Shown here piece after piece: positions 39,422 to 49,789 of a DNA stretch of 64,000 nt. The DNA is taken from contig JAJFZO010000609.1 of NCBI GenBank assembly GCA_021397835.1, forward strand, positions 11,720,001-11,784,000, written 5' to 3'. Each line of letters starts with the position of its first letter. The first letter of the stretch is position 1. The translations under genes were made by a program, and so were the position numbers. The notes under the pieces are model-generated. The model searched no databases, was not told the origin of the DNA, and was given only the letters and a program-made list of their open reading frames with translations. The DNA is from Moringa oleifera. Taxonomy: Eukaryota > Streptophyta > Magnoliopsida > Brassicales > Moringaceae.

Positions 39422-39939
39422 CTGGGAGAAGTTAGAGAGAAAAACCTGTTAAAGAGAATTTCTCTATATAGAAACAGTGGAGGGAGGGGGATTATACTTG
39501 ATCGTAAGCGATGGAGAAAGAACAGAGAATGAGAATCAAGAGAGAGCAGAAGTCATGGAGGTAACCGTGGTGGCTGGAAATGGTGGAACCGGAATTGACA
39601 ACTCGAAATGCTGTATCCACAACTCCTCTTCTTGGCAGCTTGACTCGAGGTTCACGTGCTCTGATTTGCGGTCGAAAATCTTAGCCGCCACGCCATAAAT
39701 GATTACCGCGTTATCGTCAAGGAAATCAACCTGGCCTTTGGCAAAATACAGTTTTTAGTTAGGAAACTGCTTTCGAAGAGCACTCAAAACGCTCCGTTTT
39801 CCCATGAAGAAAGGGGAGCAAATGCAGTTTGCCACGTGGAAGCTTAAGCTCGGCAAAGAAAAATTTCGTAATCTGTGAGAAATGTATGTTATCTTCTCCT
39901 TGCTTCGCCCTTCACCAAAGCGAGGGGAGCTTCACCAAA
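39422..39939. promoter_or_regulatory. Divergent promoter between PAA2 and YLMG2, with two G-boxes
   Basis: About 518 bases separate two start codons pointing away from each other; both proteins go to the chloroplast. CACGTG G-boxes occur at 39653-39658 and 39833-39838. G-boxes are bound by bZIP and bHLH factors (for example HY5 and PIFs) and are frequent in light-regulated promoters. That they act on both genes is inference. Confidence 0.5.
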
Positions 39940-40942
39940 ATGGCAATGAATGAATCGACCACTGAGAAAAAGAAATCTGCTGCGACGGTGCCAAACCTGG
40001 TACTGCTCTCTGCAGCGTTTACACAAACACCATTTGCCAAGCCAAGCAAGCTCAATCTGATACCCACCTTTTCTCCAAACACCATTCGTGATTTTCAAGA
40101 CTCAGTTGTCTCAAGTGGTGATAAGTTGTTCAGATTTCTGCACTCGTTCGCTTCTCAAAACCCGGTTTTGAGAAAAGCCCTCTCATTGTCCTCCGAATTT
40201 GATGCTTTCTGTCATCAGGTAACGCTCTCTCTTCTGTGTCGGTTTCTCTGTTTAGAACTCAGTCTTTGTGTCTTAGTTCAACGAGCAAGGGCAGAGAGAA
40301 CTCGTTGTTTGTATGTTAGTTCAAAGAGCATGAGTGTCTGGTTAAACTTCTACTGCAGGTTCGTTGCCGGAGCTCTGAGAAGGTAAAGTTTCCGTTGTCG
40401 ACCCACAATTTCGCTGCAATACTACCGGGAGATTCAGTGGCAGGGGTAGTGGTGGCTAATGGAATACTGAACTTCTTGAACATATACAACTCGCTGCTGG
40501 TTATACGGCTCGTTTTGACCTGGTTCCCGAACTCCCCTCCAGCCATTGTTAGCCCTCTCAGGTGATTCCCTGATCTCTCTTCGACCAAACCACCACTTTT
40601 ACTATTGTGAATTAGTAAAAAACATTTTGATTAGGGGTTCTGATTTTATTGCTTTGGGAATCTCCTACCAGCACTCTCTGTGACCCCTACTTGAACATAT
40701 TCCGCGGAATTATACCACCGCTGGGAGGGACGCTGGACCTCTCACCAATACTGGCATTCTTGGTTCTCAATGCTTTTACCAGCACTGCCGCAGCCCTCCC
40801 TTGCGAGCTTCCACCAGCAGGCCCGTCTCCTCGGAGCACTTCCACTCGTCCGGGAATCATTGACCAGCTCACTTCTTCCCAGAAGAAATGGATGAGAAGG
40901 CTCCATGGGAACCGGTCTAAGAGCTCCGGCGATGCCAACTAG
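39940..40942 (+). CDS. YLMG2: YGGT-family chloroplast membrane protein YLMG2
   Basis: This protein belongs to the YGGT/YlmG family; plant members act in plastids, and YLMG1 affects nucleoid distribution and photosynthetic complex maturation. Exons: 39940-40218, 40359-40561, 40672-40942. They join to 250 residues ending in TAG. The central part is diagnostic: NFAAILPGDSVAGVVVANGI, then the hydrophobic LLVIRLVLTWFPNSPPAIV, then CDPYLNIFRGIIPPLGG and LDLSPILAFLVLNAF, the two-pass YGGT domain. The C-tail is Pro/Ser-rich and basic. The start at MAMNESTTEKKK was chosen. Upstream in-frame ATGs at 39829 and 39883 would add 37 or 19 residues and cannot be excluded, as the N-terminus is poorly conserved. 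Its spacing from PAA2 suggests a shared promoter. Confidence 0.9.
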
Positions 40943-41806
40943 TGTTTTGTTGGAGCAGTAGTTTACTAGGTAAATTTTGACTAATTGGGGTTCTTGCTAC
41001 TGGTTGAACTATGGAAATTCTTTGATCTGGTATATCAATGAGTCTTTGGGCTTTTAAGCAAAGTCACTGGTGATTGTATTCATGGCTGTTCATATTACTG
41101 CTTGATTTATTTGTTCACAGGAGACCTTGAAATCTTAAATAGCATTACTTCTGTTGCTTTCTTTGTTAAATGGAACCACTTTAGGCCATTTGTTCAGAAC
41201 CCTAATCAAAAACAGTGTGGACATGAAAAAAAAAAAAAAAAAGCAATTTTGGTGGGAGCATCTGATTCTAAGTGATAGTGCAGAAAGCGCCAGGTTAAAA
41301 TTTTCCCTGTTTTCGACTTGGGTCTATCCTTTTCCATTGTTCATTTGCATCCACACGATCTAAGAACTTCATGAAGAAGTTGCCAATCCAAGTTTTCCAT
41401 AGATCATATCTTACTGGAAGAATTCCCAGGAAGCATGGATTTTAAAGCTTAGTGCCCTTTCACCAGAAGCTCCTTCACAAGCCTTTGATTTTATTATCTT
41501 ACTATCTTTCACAGGGAATATTCCAATTGGATGATCAATAAAGAGAGTTATAGACTTCAAATATCTCAGCTCAAGAACACCCCATGGAAATCCTCTTCTT
41601 TTTCTCATCATCTGTTCCTCTGGTATGCTCCCTGTAATTTTATTGATCAAATTGATCTTAACCGTCTGATGTAAGGGGGAGAAACAATCAGAGTTTTGAC
41701 ATCAAATGAAAGATTCTTGAAGTAGGGCATCCTAGTGGCCTTGGTCATTTCTTTGTTTTAGCAGAACAAAGCTAAATAGTGAGGTTGCTCTGGAAGTTGC
41801 CTCCTA
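40943..41806. other. Non-coding stretch between YLMG2 and the small membrane protein gene
   Basis: This likely contains the YLMG2 3' UTR and the next gene's 5' region. An A-run lies at about 41226-41241. A minus-strand frame at 41411-41650 has no family I recognise. Confidence 0.5.
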
Positions 41807-42142
41807 ATGGAGCCAACAGCTACATGTAGGACTAGCAGGTTTTCTTCATATGAGAGGCTGGTAGCTATGGGCTTAACAATCCTGGCGGTGGTTTCACCTC
41901 TCTACATTGATCGACAACCAGTCAGTGATTTGGAGCTTGAAGAGCAGCCCATCAACTTTGCTTCGTGGCTGCCCATATTGCTCTTGGTGTTGATCTTGGC
42001 CATCACTTTGTCCTTCTACTTGGACCGCAGCTTGACCAGGTTTGATCCTAACTGGATTCACAGAGTTGGTGGTTCATCTGGTGGAATCATTATAATTTTG
42101 GTTGTTCTTGCCCTTGTTTTAAAGTGTAAAGCTGCTGCGTAG
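41807..42142 (+). CDS. Small three-pass membrane protein, function unknown
   Basis: A single-exon frame of 111 residues reads MEPTATCRTSRFSSYERL at its start and ends in KCKAAA. Three hydrophobic stretches are clear: about 20-35 (AMGLTILAVVSPLYI), 53-73 (WLPILLLVLILAITLSFYL) and 92-107 (GGIIIILVVLALVLKC). An acidic linker lies between the first two (LELEEQP), and RFDPNWIHRVGGSSGG lies before the third. The compact, evenly patterned sequence looks like a conserved plant protein, but I do not recognise a named family and give no function. It sits downstream of YLMG2 in the same direction. Confidence 0.75.
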   Translation: MEPTATCRTSRFSSYERLVAMGLTILAVVSPLYIDRQPVSDLELEEQPINFASWLPILLLVLILAITLSFYLDRSLTRFDPNWIHRVGGSSGGIIIILVVLALVLKCKAAA

Positions 42143-43242
42143 AATTGTTTTAAACTTGAATGGAAGAAAAGTCGGGCTGCTGTTTATCAATTGATTCTTC
42201 TGTTTCTCTTAAGGTTAGAATTAATCAGCTTCTTGTTGAATGTCAGTCTTCTTCCTCTGCTTCCTCTTGTTCCTTCTTCCCCTGGCTTCCCTTTTTGCAT
42301 TTCTAATTTTTTCTTTTGCTCGTTTATTTTGGTTTCAAGTTCTTAAACTGCTAGATTAGTAGTTTTGAATTGAGTTCTCCAATTTTTTGGCCGTTAGAAC
42401 CATGAATTAGCAGTTCTTTCAATCTTCCTACAGCTTTTCTGCAACAATGAACATCCCCTGGCTCTGTGCATCTGTCAGCCAAGAAATTCAGCACCCATAT
42501 TTCTTTCTTTTCCTTTTCCAGTCTTTCTCAATAATCATTACCCCCACAGATCCTGGTTTCCATTGGGGAGACTAAAGATGAATTTCGTAATTTCCTGCAA
42601 TCTCTACTTTTGTCAGTTCTCCAGAAGAGTTTTGAATTGTTTGAAAATGCAGATTTCACTGGAGTGACAGAGCAGTTAGATTGCCACCCTCTGATAGATG
42701 GTTTATACAGATGACTAGAGGTGTAAGGCACATACCCCAATTGCCTCAATCTATTCAAGAAGGCTATTAACTAGAGCAGCTGATAAAATCACAATGAGCA
42801 TAGCCTTAAAAAGAACACATAACCAAGAGAAAGTTAAATCCACACCCCAGACCCAAAACTACAAACATAACAGAGCCTTAAAAGAGAAAACAACATTCCT
42901 GCAGCTCTCAGGTGGTTTCAGATCAACAATTCACAAGCACTGATAAAAGATGTGTTCAAGTATGGAGAGATTACCCTTTGGATTCAAAAGATTCAACCAG
43001 GTTTCCTATATACAACCTCTGAATGCATCAAGCACTCAAATATCAAGATACCCAAATTTGTGCATTTTGGTGTCAACAGAGATATTTGAGAGTATCATCT
43101 GCAAGGAAGCATGAGGCTGTGACATGACAGTTTTCTTCAAAGAAAAAAAGAAGCTGGGAAAGGAAAAATGAATGAAGAAAGGGTTTGCCAGACAGCATGA
43201 CAGCAAGGTCGGATCAAAACTCTTGCAAATCAGCAGAACATG
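42143..43242. other. Convergent gap with the 3' flank of RAD7-like copy A
   Basis: The right half (about 42790-43242) is the 3' UTR and flank of the minus-strand RAD7-like gene. It is recognisably repeated downstream of copy B (about 49290-49789), for example the CTTTGGATTCAAAAGATTCA and GAATGCATCAAGCACTCAAA blocks. The left half contains the 3' end of the small membrane protein transcript. No further gene is seen. Confidence 0.6.
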
Positions 43243-46200
43243 TTAATGGGAGGAATAGCACAATGGAGCCTCCGGTGCTTCATAGATATCAAAATGTTTT
43301 CCTATTGGGGTTGCTTTCAGTCCAACAATCTGGACAAGGGAGTTGGAGTGGCCCTTTAGAAACACATCAGTAATCTGCAAAATAGACAGGAAAAAATCTT
43401 AAATTAAGTGATTCAGTGAGCTGAGTCCTTCCAACTTGCACTACTACTAAGTATGTGCTTTATATTACTCAGATACCCATAATTTTAAAATACTAACACT
43501 TTTTGGGGAGAACTTGTGCTGAGAAATTGCAGCCATGGCTTGGGATTGTGAAAATAAAAGAGACTTAAAAGAAAACCAGCCTGAGGCTTAAGTACCTGTG
43601 TGCACCCAAACAGTTTGAGCATCTTTAGAGATGAGCAGTTGTCAACGATCAGTTTCACCGCCTCATCTGTCAGATTGCGGCACCATGACAGGTCCAAACT
43701 GAACAGATTTCTTGAGCATTTGGCAAGTGAGTATGCGGTTTTATAACCAACCTGTTACAAATTACCCATTGAATGTATAAATTTTCAATTCATCTTCCAT
43801 ACTGAAGTGAACAAACTGACCAGAAAAATCATACAATGGTAAGACTTTCACTTCAAGATTAAATCATAAGAATCTTTCCTCGAGAATCAAAAGGTAAAAG
43901 TACTAGCCACATCAGCTTTTATGATTTGCTGCTATGACAAGCCATTAATGCTCAAAATACAGATAATGGAATTGTGTAAAATGATAAACAGATTTGATAC
44001 AAAGAATTACATTGTATATGTTTATTTCGCTTCTTTACTTGTTGACATTTACTAAAAAATACTGTAGTTTTCTGATCCATAATCTTCAGTTAAAAAATCT
44101 CAACATAGATTATAGTTCTTATTCGGTGTCCTCTGATTCTTGATCCAATTCTACGGTCTTACTTATAGATCTCTTAGCAATCTAATCTAACCCAATAATC
44201 TGATTTCACTAAAACTCAGATTTAAAAATTGGCTTCTTTAAGGCAGAAAAGAAAGTAATAGACGTTGATAATCTGTTCTGATCCTGATGAACATAAATTA
44301 GTTAACTTTGATGTACTTGCAATAGTGAAAAGAGAAGACCGTATGAGGTGAGCATGCATGGCTGATATTTAAATTTAGAACCAACAAGACTGAGCATGGA
44401 TTGTTGCATCAGAAGATACATCATCAAAATCATTTAAAATGGAACCGGTTTCTGTAGCTCAAACCCATGAAAGAAAAAAGGCTTAACATTAAATTGGGCA
44501 AAGCATGTTCCTGACTCACTCTACTGATCTTATTCAGTGAAAGTTCACGGAGAGAGCAACCAGAGACCTCCAAGAATGCAGCAACTGCTTCATCGCTGTT
44601 ACACAAAATTTTCACAGTTTAGTGCACTCCTGTAAAGGTGTAAGTCAGCACTATCTAGTAACTAGTGAGCTAGACAACAAATATGCTCGAAGAGAAATGA
44701 AATGCAATAATTTTCTTTGGAGAGATAACTAGAAGATGAAACCTAAAAGGGAGTTAGTAGAAACGAAAGCAATAAATCATTTTTCGTAATTGATTATAGG
44801 TAATATCTGAACCTAAGTGTACCAGAACCTCTCCCCATTTTTCTACCACTTTAGAAGCAAAATCTATTAAGACACTACCAGCAATGCCTAAACGGAGCTA
44901 TATGTGTTCAGCTGCATGATTCCACTCCAAATTGTACACCATAAAGACCACGGCTAGAACATTACAAATAAGAAGAGAATAACTTATCCTGTTTCCATAA
45001 TGCATGTCTAGATGAGAGATACTCCTTCCACAAAAGCAAGTTGGAATTTTATCCTGCTGGAGTATCTCTTTCAGATTGACAGGTTGAAAATAATTAAGCA
45101 TTACTGAACCATAACATCACAGTGAAATCTGCATGTATAACACCAGATACACATGACAACATATAAGGAAACCTGAAATTATTGTTGCGAAGTTTCAGTT
45201 TACGAATTGTTCTGCAACCGTTGGCGAGATGTTGAATTGCTACGTCTGTCAATTGACACAAGTTTGTGAGGTCAAGGCCATGTAACAAGGGACAATGTTT
45301 CCCCACAGTTTTGAGAGACCTGTCAGTCAAAGCCCTGCATCAAAGAGAACTATCATCAAATACATAGAGAATTAGCAGTTAAATATGTTAGAGCTTCCAC
45401 ATTAACTTGTAAATCAATGAAACAAGAATGGAGGGAAAAGAACTTACAGACAATTTGCAAAAACAAGCTCTTTCATATTTGCACCACACGCTTTAACTAC
45501 TGCACTGACAAAATCATCACAGACAGTCTCAATTCCAGCCATAGACAACACTGCCAGACACTTGAGTTTCTCCAATGCAGGTAAAATCTGCATAGCATCT
45601 ATATGTTGACAATCATCTATATACAGCTCTCTCAATGTATGTGCAAAATTGGTTGTTAGAGCACTGATTGCAGCAGAGGTGAGAAGAGAGCACTGGCTAA
45701 CATTTATAGACTGTAATGCAGGTGCAGATACACAGAGTGCAGTTAACCCAGCATCTGTTAAACGAAATGCACCTCTCACAGACAGGGTGATTAATGCAGG
45801 AAGACAACCTGACGACCGCGCCAAAGTCTCATAAAGTGTGATATCAGATATACTGGGTCCGCAAAGGTCAAGTTTTAGCACCTGCTTCCAAAGCCCAAAA
45901 ATTATTGACTGACAGTAACTCTTGCAAAACTGAATCAAAACTTCCAACAGGTTAAAACGTATGTAACAAGAAGAAGAATATAATCAAACTTCAAGCACAT
46001 CCTTATACAATGGTAATAATGGTAGCCTTCAGACATAACTATGTGGAGCACCACTCTTTAATGCAAATTAGAAACTCAATTTTCTTTTCTAAACAATAAA
46101 TTAATTCAATGGTTAAAACAAACAAGACTTGGTTAAGTATTCTATATAGCAACATGATGAAAACTGAGGCTCATAAACTTCAAGGACATTCAACAAGCCC

Positions 46201-47800
46201 TATTAGGGGTGACGGTGATCAACAACATTAAAAATGTGAATGCATAAGCTACAATTTGATTTCTTAGTTCCTATGGTTTAAGGAAATATGATAGTGAAAG
46301 CCAGGATTTAATCCTTCTAGTGAAATTGTTAACATCAAAACTCTATCATTTTCGAGTTTATATTTCTTTCACAAGTTTTACAAAGTATGACCAAGGCATA
46401 ATGTTTCGATAAGTTGAATACAGAAGTTCATAAAAGTGAAAAATTGTTTAACATACGTTGGCCTAGTTTAGTAGTTTACTAGAGAATATGATTAAAACCA
46501 TTATTTCGTATCAGCAAGACCAGATGACTTAATATTATGATGGCCTGTTGTTCAAAAGAAATATGTGGAACTCACTTACAGTTAAGTTTTTAGTGTCACA
46601 GCTACCAAAGATTTTGATGAATTCTTGCTCTGTCAAACGGGTACAGTCATTAATACATATCTCAGTGGGAGAGCCCTTGGCAAGGAGTTCAACAAAGTGA
46701 GCGTCCATTTTCCTGGAAACACAGAGCAGCTGATTGAGCTTGTGCCTTAGTTCATCAGGAACATGCTGAAGTGATACCATTGCCTCCACATTCTTAGCAA
46801 GAACCTTCATGCTAAGGTCCAGCAAGGAAGGAGCCTTGTTCTTCAAGAGATTGCATTCCCTATTAACTGAGGGCATCCATTTGAATGCCGGTTGAAGTCC
46901 AACAACCAAGGGCTTCTTTGAAGCAAATGGACTCAATTTCTGCTTCTTGATAATCTCCATTGCCACAGCAAATGGACCTTGCATATCTTCTGACTCCTCA
47001 ATTTCCCTTGAGGCTTTTTCCTTTTCTTGCTTAGTTGACTCCGATTCTGCAGGATTAAAACGAGCAAAACTTTCTGCATAGTCTCTCGCATACTCATGGC
47101 GCCTTACTGCTTCTAATCTTCTTAATTCCTTGCCGTAAGCTAATCTTCTCAATACATGCATATGTTCACTTAACTCAATCGAACTTTCCCTGGAATGATC
47201 AGTACTTGGTACCGCATCGTCCCTGGAACGATTAATACTTGGAAAGGCGACGTCAAAAAAGTTATGCTCTATGATCTCACCCGGGATTGAGGACCCTAGT
47301 TTGAATGCATCTTTGCTCCCAATTTCTTCTTCAATTGGGTCTATTTGCATATGCAAATTATGATCAAGAGTTGCATAAGCATCATTGACACCGGTTAACA
47401 ACTGATTGTCATCGACTTTTGCTTTGCCCTTCTCTTCAATGGAGTATCTCCTCCTTTTTGTGACAGAAGGGCAGCCTTCATCATTCGGATCTCTCCCCAT
47501 TTTTCTTATATCAACGCCAAAAAGGAATGTCCCTTTCCCTTTCTCGGTTTCTTTATCGCAAACCGAGTGGTTGTTTCCGGTTTGTTTCTCGGGAACTACA
47601 ACACCCAATCCAAGGTTCAAACTACCACGAAACCAAATTCCAAGTCCAGTCTCCGCAGGCTGCTGAGTGAAATCGCAATTGGACGCTGCCTCTGGTTCCC
47701 CAAAAGAGACCGACCCCTGAACGCGCTCCCCCATTCCCTGGTCTTTATTGCATACAATTTCATCACTTTCCCGAGAATTCTCTTGAGCTTCCATACCCAT
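43243..47800 (-). CDS. RAD7/Rhp7-like leucine-rich (RNI) protein, copy A
   Basis: This LRR protein of the ribonuclease-inhibitor-like class resembles yeast RAD7/Rhp7, the damage-recognition partner in nucleotide excision repair; a repair role in plants is inference. Exons 5'->3': 46580-47800, 45448-45881, 45173-45334, 44520-44595, 43596-43751, 43243-43374. The product is 726 residues. Exon 1 (407 residues) is polar, with KRRRYSIEEKGKAKVDD and a charged stretch before SLLDLSMKVLAKNVEAMVSL. Exons 2-6 give the curved repeats: KLDLCGPSISD, LPALITLSVRGAFRLTD, LQSINVSQCSLLTSAAISAL, RELYIDDC, LTDRSLKTVGKHCPLL and SLDLSWCRNLTDEA. No F-box is seen. An ATG at 47860 would add 20 residues; the 47800 start is chosen because it aligns with copy B. 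Confidence 0.9.
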
Positions 47801-49259
47801 TCTTGAAGTCCAAAACCCGGTGCTCCACCTAACACACTCCCCCGAGTCCTCTCGGCGCATGCTTATATATACATTCGCGAAAGGGGGTAACTGAAATCAT
47901 CGGGTTCCGTGTCTACAAGAGAATCCTATCGCTCATCGTATTACTATTTAGTCCGTTAACACCCCACCCGCACGATCCAAAATACTTATAAAATTTTTCT
48001 GATAGTCCTTTTTTCCTAGTCTGCCACGTTTCATCCTAAAGAATCAATGTCTGCTTACGTGGAAGTCGCACACTGTTGCATATTTCCGAGAAGGGGACAA
48101 GCCTGTCTTCATTAGCACGACCAATCACATTCGTGCGCAAGTAAATCGACCCGCCGAGACATGTCCAAAATTTTTTTGGTTTTTAATTTTTTAATTGTTT
48201 CACCGTCACCCGCGTATTTAAAATTTTTAGACTTTAAGGAACGAATAAAATTTGAGATTCGAATCGTAAAAAACATACCCTAACTGTAAAAATATATGAG
48301 CAGATCGTCAAAAATTCAAAATTATTTTCCAAAAAGGATAAAGATTAAATTTTTTTTTTTGAAGATTTAAGGACAAGCAAAGATTTATACAAAATATGTT
48401 TTAAATGATTTTAAAATTATCTTTTTTTAAAATATTTTTTAATTTTTTTGTAAAATTAAAAAAATATTTAAAAGTTTGTGATAGGATTACAAATATTTAA
48501 AAGTCTACAATCAATCAAAAACTTTAAATTTTTTTTGATTATGTTTGTTATCAAATTATTATAATATATTTATTTTAAAAAACATATTTATGTAAAAAAA
48601 TTTTAAAATAAAATTTATTTAATTTAAAGTTGCAATATAATTATCTCTTATTTTATTTTTTTAAATGTTTAAAAAATCTTTACTTTTTTCATATTTTTAA
48701 TTTTTTAATTTTAAATTGTAAATCACATATGAAGTAATACAAAAAATTTACTAATTTATATTATTCAAAATTTTTATATATTAAAATATTTTTTATTTTC
48801 TAAATTCATACTCTCAAAAATTTTAAAAATTCACAAAAAAATAAATCTAAAATCAAATTTTGATTTGTTATTCAATTTCATTGATACTATAAAGTAAACA
48901 TTAATATTTTATATAACCTTTATCTCATTATTTTTATAATTTAAAAAATAAATTACTTAAAAAAATTAAAACTCTAAATGTGAAAATAATTAGGTATATA
49001 TATATATATATATTTATAAAACCGGTCCGTTTATATATTACAATAACATCAAGATGCCTTCCATTTACAAATAAAAAAAAATCGGTGAAATTCATTGGTC
49101 TTCCTCATTTGTAAGGTTCAATCCCTCAATATTCTTATCTATGTATCCAATAATAAAATTTTTACAACTACTTTTCTCTTTTCTTTTGCCAGCTGCAGCC
49201 CTCTTCATGCACAAATCTGAGATTGGGTTATAACTTATTGCAATAGCATTTGATTTCCA
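47801..49259. other. Gap between RAD7-like copies; very AT-rich centre
   Basis: The first 400 bases upstream of copy A hold its promoter. One block near 48045 resembles the region upstream of copy B near 54570. From about 48170 to 49030 the DNA is extremely AT-rich and low-complexity, including a (TA)n run near 48994-49012. No gene is visible. Confidence 0.6.
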
Positions 49260-49789
49260 TTATTTATTTGGACCAATGCCAAATTTTAGACTTAATATGA
49301 GTACACAGCTATCAAAACTGCAAACAACAATATCAGGCTTAAAAGGAACACAGAACCAAGAGAAAGTTTCAAGACCACAACAATCACTGAGCCTGGACAG
49401 GAAAACAACATGTTCCTGTTGCTCCCAGGTGGGTTGCAAATCAAGAATTGACATACCAATGATAAAGGATATGTTCAAAGTATCCAGAGGTTACCCTTTG
49501 GATTCAAAAGATTCAATCAAGTTGCCCATTTACAGCCTCTGAATGCATCAAGCACTCAAATATCAAGAAACCACAAATTTCAAAAGGTGCATTTTGGTGT
49601 CAAGTAAGATATTTGAGAGTATCATCTGCAGAGGATGTGCGAGGCTGTGACATGACAGTGATGTTAGATTCCAGTGATTGCATTGAAAGATGAAGTTGGT
49701 AAAGCAATAATGAATGAGTAAGACCTTTGCTGTACAGAATGATGCAAGGTGGGATCAAGGTTCAAAACCATGCTAATCAGCATAAGTTG
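49260..49789 (-). repeat. 3' flank of RAD7-like copy B, duplicated from or with copy A
   Basis: This segment aligns along most of its length with the flank below copy A (42790-43242), and more weakly with 54760-54930 beside copy C. It is therefore part of the tandem duplication unit and probably includes the copy B 3' UTR. Confidence 0.7.

Noticed and set aside
39829..39939. Upstream in-frame start for YLMG2
   Set aside because: The added residues contain no transit-peptide logic and overlap the G-box promoter; possible but less likely than the 39940 start.
41411..41650. 79-residue minus-strand frame between YLMG2 and the small membrane protein gene
   Set aside because: There is some coding-like composition, but no family match, splice partners or start context; it could be a relic, not a supported gene.
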